Notes under the pieces: generated by a model | Databases searched by the model: none | The model's input: the letters and a program-made list of their open reading frames with translations, nothing else | Told to the model about the DNA's origin: nothing | In this document: positions 46,785-55,754 of the stretch, piece after piece | Numbering within the stretch: position 1 is the stretch's first letter | How the letters are laid out: every line of letters starts with the position of its first letter | Program-made: the position numbers and the translations under genes | Assembly: GCA_964581465.1 (NCBI GenBank) | Contig: CAZOOP010000013.1 | Span: 1 to 64,000 of the forward strand | Reading direction: 5' to 3' | DNA: 64,000 bases | DNA from: WJMB01 sp964581465 | Lineage (GTDB): Bacteria > RBG-13-66-14

Positions 46785-47332
46785 AAACCCGCATCTGATG
46801 CTCGTTGAGCTGAACAGGACGGGGGTGGGGCTTCCAGCAGGCTAACGCTCCGGACACTTCTTTCAAGGATGTTGCCCGGTCTAGCCCCAATTGCAATCGC
46901 GCGGTCATGCGAGTGGACGATGTTAGCGAAGCTATGTCGATCCCACAGGCTGTTTAGCTATCGATGTATGGAGCATGAGCCGAGAGCGACTGGAGACCAG
47001 ACACGCAGCGCAATCAGTTGTTGCTTTACTCGATCCGGCGGGTTGGCGTACGGGACACCCTGCCGGGCAGTACAGTAACAGGCGGGCTCAGACAAGGCTT
47101 GACAAAGGGGAAGGTCCGGCTGGCAGATTGCGTGAGACAAGTTGTTACGTGGATTAAGCTAGTATAAAGGATGGGCAATGTCAAAGGGCTGATTCGGGTT
47201 CGCAGCCCACCGCGGCAGGCGCCTCGACAAGGAACAAGGCTAGGAACACGGTTAATGAACCCAGTGATAGAGCAGCTCCCGGACGATTTCCACAGAGTGC
47301 GCACACGGGTTGCTCCGGGAATGTTCCGCGCC
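46785..47332. other. Non-coding spacer
   Basis: 548 bp between divergent genes. No gene and no MITE copy was recognised on either strand. Confidence 0.4.
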
Positions 47333-47361
47333 TTCACCTCACCGGGCGCCTCTGCTATACT
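47333..47361 (+). promoter_or_regulatory. Sigma-70 promoter for the AI-2E-type permease gene
   Basis: TTCACC (47333-47338), 17-bp spacer, TATACT (47356-47361), 70 bp before the GTG start. Confidence 0.65.
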
Positions 47362-47431
47362 TACGCGACCCAGGAGCGTCGGGTGGTCCTGAGCTTTCCA
47401 GAGGGCTGTGTTTACGAGACGAGGAGTAGGC

Positions 47432-48820
47432 GTGGAAGAAAAGCACCCAACCGATCAGGGCCCCACCCGCACCGGCCGGGTGCCGCTCTACGTACTGATG
47501 GTCATCTTCCTGGTCTTTCTGGCCATCTTCTTCTACTACGTCTGGGACGTCATCACCCCGCTTTTGATCTGGCTGATCCTGGTCTTCATCCTGATCCCCT
47601 TCGCCTCGAATGATCCCCGGGCCGTCGCGCTGATCATCCTGATCACTGTCATCGGGCTGATCTACGGTGTGATAAGCCTATGGGACGCCTTCTTCCCCTT
47701 CGTGGTCGCCCTGGTGCTGGCCTTCTTCCTCGATCCAATCGCCGACCGCTTCGACATCTGGTACAATCGCCTGCTCGCCAAGCGCGAGCGCTCCGAGCCG
47801 CCCACGGACAAAAAAGGCCTGCGCCTGCGCGCTCTGGCCGCGGCGACGACGGTGCTTCTGGTCATCGGCGTCCTAGTCGGCGTGGGCTTCCTGCTTGCCC
47901 CGACGATCCAGCACGACCTGGATCGGCTGGACGGCTTCAACTTCAACACTATCCTCGTCGAACTCCAGAGCTGGGTCGACGAGGTCACCGCCGATAATCC
48001 CTCACTCCGGGAACCCCTGCAGAACGTCAGCGAGGACCTTAAAACCGCCGCCTCCGAAGCTCTGCCCTCGGCCACCCAGGTAATGAATACCGCCTTCGCC
48101 CAATTGGGCAACCTGGGCAACCTGATCCTGATCCCCATCTTCACCTTCCTGTTGCTGCGCGACGTGGACCGCTTCAAGGCCAAGCTGCGCACCCTGATCC
48201 CCCTGCAGCTCAAGAACCGCATCGGCGGTCTGGCCAAGGACGCCAACCGCGTCTTCATCGGTTTCTTCCGGGCCAAGTCCATCGGCTGCGCCTTCGTGGC
48301 GTTATGGGTGGGCACCGGGCTCTACCTGCTCGACGTGCCCTTCTACGTGCCCATCGCCCTGATCACCGGCGTGCTCAACTTCATCCCCTTCGTCGGCCCC
48401 TTCCTCGGGGCGGTAATCGCCGTGCCCGTCTCCTTCCTGGCGCCGGATCCCATGCTGGCGGCGCTGTTGACCATGGCGCTCTACCTCTCGGCCAACGCCA
48501 TCGACGGCTACATCCTCGATCCGCTGATCGTCGGCCGCAAGATGGGCATCGGACCGGTCCTGCTGCTGTTGGCCGTGCTGGTCGGTTTTGAGTTCGGCCT
48601 GCTCTGGGCGTTTATGGCAGTGCCCCTGGCCGCTCTGGTCAAGATCATCGCCCTGCAGGTCGAAAGGTATTACCGCAAGAGTCCCATTTACCTGGGTCCG
48701 CATAATAAAGCCGACGAGGAGACACTGCGCCAAGAAGAGGAGGAAAACCTGGCCCAGGAGGAACGCCTGCGGCACAAGCTGGACGATCCCGAGGATGACG
48801 TCGCCGACGACAAGCCTTGA
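47432..48820 (+). CDS. AI-2E/PerM-family membrane protein
   Basis: 462 residues from GTG 47432 (GAGGAG six bases upstream; a GTG at 47408 is less well placed). Eight or so hydrophobic segments: two at the start (YVLMVIFLVFLAIFFYYVWD; ITPLLIWLILVFILIPFA), then the family core with the long amphipathic region (QHDLDRLDGFNFNTILVELQ), and the conserved C-terminal block IALITGVLNFIPFVGPFLGA, ANAIDGYILDPLIVGRKMGI. The family includes AI-2 exporters and Na+/H+ antiporters, so the transport substrate is open. The acidic tail is cytoplasmic. It starts the series leading into the activase genes 48 bp downstream. Confidence 0.88.
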   Translation: MEEKHPTDQGPTRTGRVPLYVLMVIFLVFLAIFFYYVWDVITPLLIWLILVFILIPFASNDPRAVALIILITVIGLIYGVISLWDAFFPFVVALVLAFFLDPIADRFDIWYNRLLAKRERSEPPTDKKGLRLRALAAATTVLLVIGVLVGVGFLLAPTIQHDLDRLDGFNFNTILVELQSWVDEVTADNPSLREPLQNVSEDLKTAASEALPSATQVMNTAFAQLGNLGNLILIPIFTFLLLRDVDRFKAKLRTLIPLQLKNRIGGLAKDANRVFIGFFRAKSIGCAFVALWVGTGLYLLDVPFYVPIALITGVLNFIPFVGPFLGAVIAVPVSFLAPDPMLAALLTMALYLSANAIDGYILDPLIVGRKMGIGPVLLLLAVLVGFEFGLLWAFMAVPLAALVKIIALQVERYYRKSPIYLGPHNKADEETLRQEEEENLAQEERLRHKLDDPEDDVADDKP

Positions 48821-48868
48821 CACCCACTCCCTGACACGAGACAATACCGAGAGAACCAATCGAGAATT

Positions 48869-49861
48869 ATGCGCATCGGCTTACCACGAGTACTGATCCA
48901 CCACTACCGCTATCTACCCCTGTTCGCAGGTTTCTTCCGCGCCCTGGGGCTCGAGGTGGTCATCAGCCCACCGACGCGTAAGGACATCGTCAGCCGGGGC
49001 ATCGCCTCCACTGTCGACGACGCCTGCCTGCCGCTCAAGGTGGCCTTCGGCCATCTCTTCGAACTGCTCGAGGCCGGGGTCGACCGTATCTTCCTGCCAC
49101 GACTGGTCAGCCTGGAGCCCGGCTCATCGCTCTGCCCCAAGATCATCGGGCTGCCCGACATGGCGCTGAGCTGCGTGGACACCGCCCTGCCCCTGCTGTC
49201 CCCCGCCGCCGACGTCAACCGCGGTCTGGGCGGTGTGCTGGAGACGCTGGAAGCGGCGGGACGCGAGCTTGGACTCTCCGAAAACGAGATAGACAAGGCC
49301 CTCAGCGAAGCAGAGACCGCCCAGGCAACCTTCCGCGCCGACTGCCTGGCCGGACGCGACCCCGAGGCCCTGCTCGACTCCATCGAGAGCGGCAAGCCCT
49401 ACCGGGAACCCTCGCAGGGCGACGAGCTCGAGGTGCGGGTCATCGGACGATCCTACCTGATCTTCGATCCGGGCAGCTCCCTGGACCTGCTGGCCAAGCT
49501 GCGCCGGATGGGCTGCCGGGTGCTGACCCACGAGGCCGTAGACCACCGCACCCTGGACCGCGAGCTGGCCGGTTTCAAGCGCGCCCCCTACTGGACGCTG
49601 GGTCGGGAAATCCTCGGCGCCGCCGGTTTCTTCCTGCGCCAGTCCAGCGTCGACGGCCTGATCTTCGTCCCGCCCTTCCAGTGCGGTCCGGCCTCGCTGC
49701 TCGAGACGCTCATCGAAGCCCTGGCCCGCAAACATCCCCAGACCGGTTACACCACCCTGGTCCTCGACGAGCACACCGGCGAGGCCGGGCTGCTGACACG
49801 CCTGGAAGCCTTCCTGGACATGATCCGCCGCCGTAAGCGCCTGGCCCGATCCAAGGGCTGA
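48869..49861 (+). CDS. DUF2229-type (CoA-dehydratase activase-associated) protein
   Basis: 330 residues corresponding to the DUF2229 segment of large 2-hydroxyacyl-CoA dehydratase activase-like proteins. It begins MRIGLPRVLIHHYRYLPLFA and has the cysteine sites STVDDACLPLKVAFGH, PGSSLCPKIIG and VPPFQCGPASLLETLI, then LDEHTGEAGLLTRLEAFLDM. The three Cys and the DEHTGEAG motif suggest an iron-sulphur protein like the dehydratase beta subunits. In clostridia this segment is usually fused to BadF-like and HgdB-like parts; here it is separate. Ribosome site weak (CGAGA). Confidence 0.82.
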   Translation: MRIGLPRVLIHHYRYLPLFAGFFRALGLEVVISPPTRKDIVSRGIASTVDDACLPLKVAFGHLFELLEAGVDRIFLPRLVSLEPGSSLCPKIIGLPDMALSCVDTALPLLSPAADVNRGLGGVLETLEAAGRELGLSENEIDKALSEAETAQATFRADCLAGRDPEALLDSIESGKPYREPSQGDELEVRVIGRSYLIFDPGSSLDLLAKLRRMGCRVLTHEAVDHRTLDRELAGFKRAPYWTLGREILGAAGFFLRQSSVDGLIFVPPFQCGPASLLETLIEALARKHPQTGYTTLVLDEHTGEAGLLTRLEAFLDMIRRRKRLARSKG

Positions 49862-49865
49862 TCAA

Positions 49866-50047
49866 CGCGGCCTCGGCTTTCTCAAGATGCGCGCTCACAA
49901 CGCGAAGGCGGCGTTGGCACGTTTCTTGCGAAATGCGACTCCCCGGGCGCCAGGCCGCGTGCGACTCTGCAAGAAACGTGCCAACGCCGCCCCGGTAGCC
50001 GAACATCGATAGCTGTTGATACAAGAATGGCCGGCCGAGGCCGCGCC
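49866..50047. repeat. Nested double palindrome, copy 3
   Basis: The inner arms start GGCGGCGTTGGCACG (49907-49929) and are matched perfectly over 23 bp at 49971-49993. Outer arms CGCGGCCTCGGC (49866-49877) and GCCGAGGCCGCG (50036-50047) are an exact 12-bp pair. It begins five bases after the DUF2229 stop and so lies in its 3' leader-to-next-gene region. Confidence 0.8.
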
Positions 50048-50239
50048 GTGCTTTTATCCTCTATGATTGGACACTTCTACTTGGTAGCAAGGCGACCTAG
50101 TAACTTTCCGCTTCGAAGGTTTATTGGGACTGACAAGGGAAACGTCCTAGAATCGCGAACCGGCGCAGGATTCGCGGATGAATCGTGCAAGCGCGCCCCA
50201 CGGCAGCGCACACCCGAACAGTAAAACGGAAGGCGGCCG

Positions 50240-51349
50240 GTGAAGCTCAGCTTCCCCCACATGGGCAATATGCACATCGCGCTACGGGTCTTGTTGGAGG
50301 CTTTGGGGCGGGAGTACGTGGTGCCACCGCCCTGCTCGAAGCGCACGCTCGAGCTGGGTGTGCGCCACAGCCCGGAGACGGCCTGTCTGCCGCTGAAGAT
50401 CAACCTGGGCAACTTCCTGGAGGCCATCGAGGAGGGCGCCGACACCCTGCTGGTCATCGGCGGCGGCGGCCCCTGCCGCTTCGGTTACTACGGTTCGATC
50501 CAGGAGCAGATACTCAAGAATCTGGGTTACGACGTCACCTTCCACTACTTCAGCCAGGACACCAAAGAAGACTTCATCAACATGTTCCGCACGATCTCGA
50601 AGCGCTCCGGTCTGCTGCGTTTATGGCGGGCCTTCCGCTTCGGTCTGCGCAAGCTCCAGGCCATCGAGTTCGTCGAGGAGTCGGCCCGTCGCGCCCGCTG
50701 GCGCGCCGCCGATCCCCGCCGGGCCGAAAAGCTGCAACAGAAATACCTCAAGCGCATCGACGACGCCGGTTGGTATCTCTCGCTGCGCGCCGCCGAGATC
50801 AGCGCCCGGCGGGATTTCGCCGCCCTGTCCGACCGCGACGACAAGCCGGAGAAACCACTGCGCGTCGGTGTCGTCGGCGAGCTCTACGTGGTCCTCGAGC
50901 GCTTCGTCAACTTCGAGATCGAGCGGCGCCTGGGCGAGATGGGCGTCTGGGTCGAGCGCCCGGTCTCGCTGTCGGCCTGGCTGCACCACAAGATGACCAC
51001 GGGCGGTGTCGGCGGCGACGCCGACCGCGAGACGGCCAAGCGTTACGCGGAGAAGTACCTGGCCTACGACGCCGGCGGCGAGAGCGTGGTCAGCGTCGGC
51101 CAAACCGTCCGCATGGCCCGCGAGGGTTACGACGGCGTGGTCCACCTGATGCCGTTTACCTGCATGCCCGAGATCGTGGCCCAGAACATCCTCACCCGGG
51201 TCTCCAACGAGCTGGGCATCCCGGTGCTGACGCTGATCATGGACGAGCACACCGCCGAGGCCGGGATCGTCACCCGGCTGGAGGCCTTTGTTGATTTGCT
51301 GGCCCGCAAGCGCGGCCTGACCCGGACCGAGCCGCTGCCGTCGGCTTGA
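50240..51349 (+). CDS. HgdB-like 2-hydroxyacyl-CoA dehydratase-type protein
   Basis: 369 residues from GTG 50240 (GGAAGG upstream). Opens MKLSFPHMGNMHIALRVLLE; cysteines occur in VPPPCSKRTLELG, SPETACLPLKINLGN, GGGGPCRFGYYG and MPFTCMPEI; the end has MDEHTAEAGIVTRLEAFVDL, parallel to the DUF2229 protein's DEHTGEAG. This is the last segment of the large activase fusions (HgdB/FldB/BcrC-like). Such subunits bind a [4Fe-4S] cluster that takes an electron from the activase. The pair with the preceding gene and with the BadF-like gene at 52262 suggests one three-part complex. Confidence 0.82.
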   Translation: MKLSFPHMGNMHIALRVLLEALGREYVVPPPCSKRTLELGVRHSPETACLPLKINLGNFLEAIEEGADTLLVIGGGGPCRFGYYGSIQEQILKNLGYDVTFHYFSQDTKEDFINMFRTISKRSGLLRLWRAFRFGLRKLQAIEFVEESARRARWRAADPRRAEKLQQKYLKRIDDAGWYLSLRAAEISARRDFAALSDRDDKPEKPLRVGVVGELYVVLERFVNFEIERRLGEMGVWVERPVSLSAWLHHKMTTGGVGGDADRETAKRYAEKYLAYDAGGESVVSVGQTVRMAREGYDGVVHLMPFTCMPEIVAQNILTRVSNELGIPVLTLIMDEHTAEAGIVTRLEAFVDLLARKRGLTRTEPLPSA

Positions 51350-51694
51350 ACCGTCCCTGTCTTACGGCCGGTTAATCAACGGCTGCAATATTTCTTAGAA
51401 ATGAGTTTATCTATCAGCACCAGCATCGGTAACCATAGAGAGCCGCATCGGTTAATGGCTTCTTGAAACTGCTTCTGCGCAGGGCGTCAACTCTCGAAGG
51501 CTGCTGGCCGCAACAGGGGTCTAATCAAACAATTGACTGCAATCAGCGTGTCATGCAATCATAGCTTCCATGAGCCTTGAACTGGATCAACAGCTTCCCG
51601 ATTCCAGTAGTACGTACTACTAGTCGAGGTTATTGTTAAAGTCGGCGGTACGATAATGACTGCTATATGAGCTATGATGCGCTTAACAGCGATT

Positions 51695-52013
51695 GGCGTC
51701 ATGGAACGTGATCGGGCCAAATCAGGCTGATTGGTAGCGGCTTGCCGGGCGGTGTTTCACTTAGCTGTAATGCACGTTGTTGACCAAGCATGCATTTGGC
51801 TTGATCTTATTACTTGTTATTACGACACTTAAGCGTCAGTGGCAATCTGCTGTCAGGTTGTGGACAAGTGTGGATATCCAGGCTTACCAAGGATGACGCT
51901 CTTCTTAGCTGCCACTTTTTGACTGCCCGTTATGTGACAGGCACCTGATACCAATCACACCTATTATCAGTGTGATACAATCACGATCAGGTCCGGTCAG
52001 GGTATTCGATGCC
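51695..52013 (+). repeat. MITE-2, full-length copy
   Basis: 319 bp from GGCGTCATGGAACGTGATCG plus GGCC to GGTCCGGTCAGGGTATTCGA plus TGCC. Flanks CAGCGATT (51687-51694) and TAGCGGTT (52014-52021) agree at six of eight. 51350-51694 is non-coding without other recognised signals. Confidence 0.7.
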
Positions 52014-52261
52014 TAGCGGTTTTTGGGCGAGAAGTGCCGTTCCGAAAATAGGTAAAAATCCCGATACTTATAGATAAGAGCTGCGTATAGCCACCTGACG
52101 CGGACTGAGGTGCTTGGTGCGCGACTATTGAAACAACCGATACCCTTGCGCCGTTCATGGAATAGCCCATTTGTCGGCGGCCTCCTGAGTTTGAACAACC
52201 CGCCATCAAAACCCGCACTCCAGTTCATTGTTACAAGCAACCTCCAGTTCGAGGAGCCATC

Positions 52262-53251
52262 TTGACTGAGCGCTATTATCTCGGCGTCGACGTGGGCTCG
52301 GTGAGCACCAATTTCGCCCTGGTCGACGAGGGCGGCGCGGTCTCCCAGTCCCTCTACCTGCGCACCCAGGGCCGACCAATCGAGACCGTCCAGCGCGGTC
52401 TGGCCCAGCTCAACAAACTGCTCGACGGTCGCTCCGATCTCATCGCCGGCGTGGGCACAACGGGCTCGGCTCGTCAGCTCACCGCGGTGCTGGTCGGCGC
52501 CGATTCGGTCAAGAACGAGATCACGGCCCACGCCATCGCCGCTGGGCTCGAGATCCCCGGCGTACGCACGGTCTTCGAAATCGGCGGCCAGGACTCCAAG
52601 ATCATCATCCTGCGCGAGGGCATCGTCGTCGACTTCGCGATGAACACTGTCTGCGCGGCGGGCACCGGTTCGTTTCTCGACCAGCAGGCGGCGCGGCTGG
52701 ACATCGCCATCGAGGAGTTCGGCGGCTACGCGCTCAAGTCGACCAGCGCGGTGCGCATCGCCGGACGCTGCACCGTCTTCGCCGAAAGCGACATGATCCA
52801 CAAGCAGCAGATGGGCCACTCCACTGAGGACATCATCGCCGGCTTGAGCGAGGCCCTGGTGCGCAACTACCTGAACAACATCGCCCGGGGCAAGGACATC
52901 CAGCCCCCGATGGTTTTCCAGGGCGGCGTGGCGGCCAACGTTGGCATCAAGCGGGCCTTCGAGAAGGCTTTGGGCCACGAGGTCATCGTCCCCGAGCATC
53001 ACAAGGTGATGGGGGCCATCGGCGCGGCGCAACTGGCGCGTGAGCGCGTCGAGATCACCGGTTCGACTCGCTTCAAAGGCTTCGACGCCGCCGAGTTCAG
53101 CTACCGCACCCGGGGCTTCGAGTGTGGCTACTGCCCCAATGTCTGCGAGGTCGTCGAGATACTGCAGGACGGCGCGGTGATAAGCCGCTGGGGCGACAAG
53201 TGCGGCCGCTGGCAGAACCTGGATGTTCCCAGCCCCGTCGGCAAGCGCTGA
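52262..53251 (+). CDS. BadF/BcrA/HgdC-type acyl-CoA dehydratase activase (ATPase)
   Basis: 329 residues from TTG 52262 with GAGGAG five bases upstream. An ASKHA ATPase that injects an electron at low potential into a dehydratase-type partner, using ATP: phosphate-1 loop GVDVGSVSTNFALV, phosphate-2 EIGGQDSKIIILREG, Fe-S cysteine loops NTVCAAGTGSFLDQQA and RIAGRCTVFAESDM, and FQGGVAANVGIKRAFEKALG for adenosine. A C-terminal extension carries more cysteines (FECGYCPNVCEV; WGDKCGRW), possibly a second metal site. Its partners are probably the DUF2229 and HgdB-like proteins, about 0.9 and 2.4 kb upstream. Confidence 0.9.
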   Translation: MTERYYLGVDVGSVSTNFALVDEGGAVSQSLYLRTQGRPIETVQRGLAQLNKLLDGRSDLIAGVGTTGSARQLTAVLVGADSVKNEITAHAIAAGLEIPGVRTVFEIGGQDSKIIILREGIVVDFAMNTVCAAGTGSFLDQQAARLDIAIEEFGGYALKSTSAVRIAGRCTVFAESDMIHKQQMGHSTEDIIAGLSEALVRNYLNNIARGKDIQPPMVFQGGVAANVGIKRAFEKALGHEVIVPEHHKVMGAIGAAQLARERVEITGSTRFKGFDAAEFSYRTRGFECGYCPNVCEVVEILQDGAVISRWGDKCGRWQNLDVPSPVGKR

Positions 53252-53304
53252 TAAGCCCTGGGCGGCGGATCGACTGAAACCGTCGGAGAAAACCGCCTAA
53301 GGTC

Positions 53305-53333
53305 TTGACCTGTCATCAATAATCCGGTAACAT
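53305..53333 (+). promoter_or_regulatory. Sigma-70 promoter for the HU gene
   Basis: TTGACC (53305-53310), 17-bp spacer, TAACAT (53328-53333), 128 bp before the start. Confidence 0.6.
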
Positions 53334-53461
53334 CAAAATTCCTTACGGTTCTGCATTCTCCAACGTAGAAGACATACGTTTTTCCGGTTGCTGCATACTA
53401 GGCTGACTGGTGAATCGCGGGTTGTTATTATCCAACCCGGAGCGGCTTCAAGGAGTCGGCA

Positions 53462-53764
53462 ATGACCAAAGCGGATCTGGCCCAGAAGATATCAAAAAGC
53501 ACCGGTCTGACACTCAAGCAGACTACGGAGCTGATCAACGCCATCCTGGAGACGCTCATCGAGTGCCTGACGACGCCCGGCGACGAAGAGACACTCAAGA
53601 AGCAGCGTGTCGAGATCCGGGGCTTCGGCACCTTCCGCTTGCGCCATAAGCGCGCCCGACAGGCCCGCAACCCGCGCACCGGCGAGATTATCGAGGTCAA
53701 AGAGAAGTGGGTTCCCCACTTCAAGCCCTCGAAGAAACTCAAGAGCATGCTGCCCGACGGCTAA
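53462..53764 (+). CDS. HU-family DNA-binding protein
   Basis: 100 residues with AAGGAG before ATG 53462. Bends and packs DNA as a dimer. Typical order: MTKADLAQKISKSTGLTLKQ (helix 1), INAILETLIECLTTP, the signature RGFGTFRLRHKRARQARNPR of the DNA-binding arm with NP tip, then FKPSKKLKSML. The insert EETLKKQRVE is slightly longer than in HU, as in IHF-type relatives. Own promoter and terminator, so it is transcribed alone. Confidence 0.94.
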   Translation: MTKADLAQKISKSTGLTLKQTTELINAILETLIECLTTPGDEETLKKQRVEIRGFGTFRLRHKRARQARNPRTGEIIEVKEKWVPHFKPSKKLKSMLPDG

Positions 53765-53793
53765 GGTCCTGACCTAACAACCTTTGCATTTCG

Positions 53794-53820
53794 ACCGGCC
53801 CCCTGGGGCCGGTTGTTTAT
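53794..53820 (+). terminator. Intrinsic terminator after HU gene
   Basis: ACCGGCCCC-CT-GGGGCCGGT followed by TGTTTATT, 29 bp after the stop. Confidence 0.85.
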
Positions 53821-54034
53821 TCGAGACAGAGACGAGCGTTCGCCAGTCGGCATTACGGCTTCAACAACCTGTTCCGCTCGTAGTGTCTGGTAATGCGTTG
53901 TTCATTCCATTTATCTCCAGGTCCTGGTTACGTCGGCACATTCCCGCCTGATAGTAGCCCGTAGAGAACCGGCCGCGGATTTGCTTGAAGTACTCTCCTC
54001 GAACAGGGGGGGACCGAAGGGTTTCCCGGACGGC

Positions 54035-54063
54035 TTGCCTTTTCCCGTCCCAACAGGTACAAT
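54035..54063 (+). promoter_or_regulatory. Sigma-70 promoter for the AURKAIP1-like mini-gene
   Basis: TTGCCT (54035-54040), 17-bp spacer, TACAAT (54058-54063), 91 bp before the start. Confidence 0.75.
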
Positions 54064-54154
54064 ACCCGCTCATATTCAATGGGTTGACGCGCAGCACCCG
54101 CCCTTCGTCACTTGCCAGCTTCGATTGACCCTAGCGGCCGCTGAGAGGAGAAAC

Positions 54155-54247
54155 GTGGGTTCGAGCAAAAAGCGCAAGCGCAAAAAGATCGCCACGCACA
54201 AGCGCAAGAAGAAGCGCCGTGCGAATCGGCACAAGAAGAAGAAGTAA
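54155..54247 (+). CDS. AURKAIP1/COX24-domain mini ribosomal-type protein
   Basis: 30 residues from GTG 54155 with GAGGAG five bases upstream: it begins MGSSKKRKRKKIATHKRKKK and ends RRANRHKKKK. This pattern (KKRKRxKxxTHKRKKxxRxNRHKKK) is the AURKAIP1/COX24 domain found as a 30-40-residue protein in Bacteroidota and relatives, probably associated with the small ribosomal subunit (mitochondrial mS38 homologue). A good promoter and a strong terminator frame the gene exactly, which makes a translation product very likely. Confidence 0.85.
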   Translation: MGSSKKRKRKKIATHKRKKKRRANRHKKKK

Positions 54248-54250
54248 CCA

Positions 54251-54277
54251 AAGCCCCTGTCGCGGGGGCTTTTTTTT
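54251..54277 (+). terminator. Intrinsic terminator after AURKAIP1-like gene
   Basis: AAGCCCC-TGTCGCG-GGGGCTT with eight T's, four bases after the stop. Confidence 0.92.
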
Positions 54278-54898
54278 GGGGAATCTGTGCATCAATGGCT
54301 GGGACGTAGGGTGGCTATATGGCCTATGGGTCTGGACACCAGCAGGCCGTCGTTTTGATGATGAATGGCGGGGATTTCAAAACCTGCTGTTTTATCCATT
54401 TGCGCAATCGGCATGCGTGGCAGGCTAATAGAAACGCCCCACTGTAGACATTTGAAAAATCAGCCCACCCGAATACCACCGAAATGCACATAACCCCCAT
54501 TATCGGAAGCGCGCTACATAGCGTATCACAAAAAGGAGTCTCCTCGACTATCGTTTGGGTGTCTCCTGGTGAATGAAGCATCGAGTGAAAATTTCCGGGT
54601 CTTAATTGTAAAGGCCGGGTTTAATTCCTGAAACACACAAATGAACTTTCGATCAAGCGCAATAAATAATGGAGCAGACTTGATATTACAGCTCTGCTCC
54701 ATAGGGTAACTCATTGATCAAGCATTCAAGAGAGGTGTTTATTCGCGCCGTCGTTAACTATTCGATAACTTGCGCGCTAGTTGCGATATCAATCAGCAGC
54801 TTGTGAATCAAGGGTACTAAAACCCCTCCCCGGTCGGTGATCGGCGCTCTCCGGCTTTCTCAGAGGCCCGTTTATTAGCAGGTGCTAATGCTTTGGGG
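54278..54898. other. Non-coding spacer
   Basis: 621 bp, A+T-rich from 54440 to 54800. No gene, and no MITE copy placed. Confidence 0.45.
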
Positions 54899-55567
54899 CT
54901 AGCTCTCGCCGGTTCCTCCCCGCTTCTCCAGGCGACGCGGCTGGAGGTTGTGCTCGTCGATGGAGAGCATGGTAACCAGTTTTTGCTTGGCCTTGGTCGG
55001 GTCATCGGACCGGGTGACGGCGCTGATCACGGCGGTGTAGGCCGGGTGGGCGTCGAGGACCAGGGCCAGCTTGTCCGGGGTGATGCCGCCGATGGCGCAG
55101 ACCGGCAGCTCGCAGGCGGCGGTTATCTCCTTGACGGCGCCGACGCCGATGGGCTCGAGAGCGGGCTTGGTCTGGGTGCCGAAACAGGGGCCGGCGGCCA
55201 GGTAGCTGGCTCCGTCCCGCTGGGCATCCACGGCCTGCTGCCTGTTTCTGACGGTGCGGCCGATCAGCAGCTCGCCACCGACCAGGCGGCGGACCACCTC
55301 GACGGGCAGGTCGTCGGCGCCCAGGTGGACGCCGTCTGCTCCGGCGGCCAGGGCGATGTCCACCCGGTCGTTGACGATGAAGGGCACCCCGGCCTCGTGG
55401 CAGCGACGCGAGAACTCCAACGCGGCCTGGTGGAACTCGCGATCGCTCAGGTTGTCGAAGCGCAACTGGAACACCCCGCAGCCGGCCAGAAACTCCGTGG
55501 TAAGGAGCTTCAGGTTGGCCTCGAGGCCCAGCGTTTCGTCGGTTATCAGATAGAGACGAGCCATCAT
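54899..55567 (-). CDS. thiE: Thiamine-phosphate synthase
   Basis: 222 residues, family length. Joins HMP-pyrophosphate with thiazole phosphate. Motifs are RLYLITDETLGLEANLKLL, FLAGCGVFQLRFDNLSDREF (usual VQLRxK is changed to FQLRFDN), FIVNDRVDIALAAGADGVHL, GADDLPVEVVRRLVGG, YLAAGPCFGTQTKPALEPIG and LPVCAIGGITPDKLALVLDA. The lysine-to-phenylalanine change in the first substrate loop is odd and could alter activity or mark a TenI-like protein. No thi genes adjoin it. Confidence 0.85.
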   Translation of the reverse strand: MMARLYLITDETLGLEANLKLLTTEFLAGCGVFQLRFDNLSDREFHQAALEFSRRCHEAGVPFIVNDRVDIALAAGADGVHLGADDLPVEVVRRLVGGELLIGRTVRNRQQAVDAQRDGASYLAAGPCFGTQTKPALEPIGVGAVKEITAACELPVCAIGGITPDKLALVLDAHPAYTAVISAVTRSDDPTKAKQKLVTMLSIDEHNLQPRRLEKRGGTGES

Positions 55568-55754
55568 ACACCTGTGGGATCGGTGGGGGTTCGACGATAC
55601 ATGAAGTGATTGATAGCTGTTATATTGCGGGATTGTCCCGCTCGAAGGAACCTGTTCGGATCAGATCCGGCTGATAAGAGCGGCTTGCTGGAGCGCTAGA
55701 CCCTTCCATCAAATAGCACGCTGTTAACACTCTTAATGACTGTAATTAAGTCAT

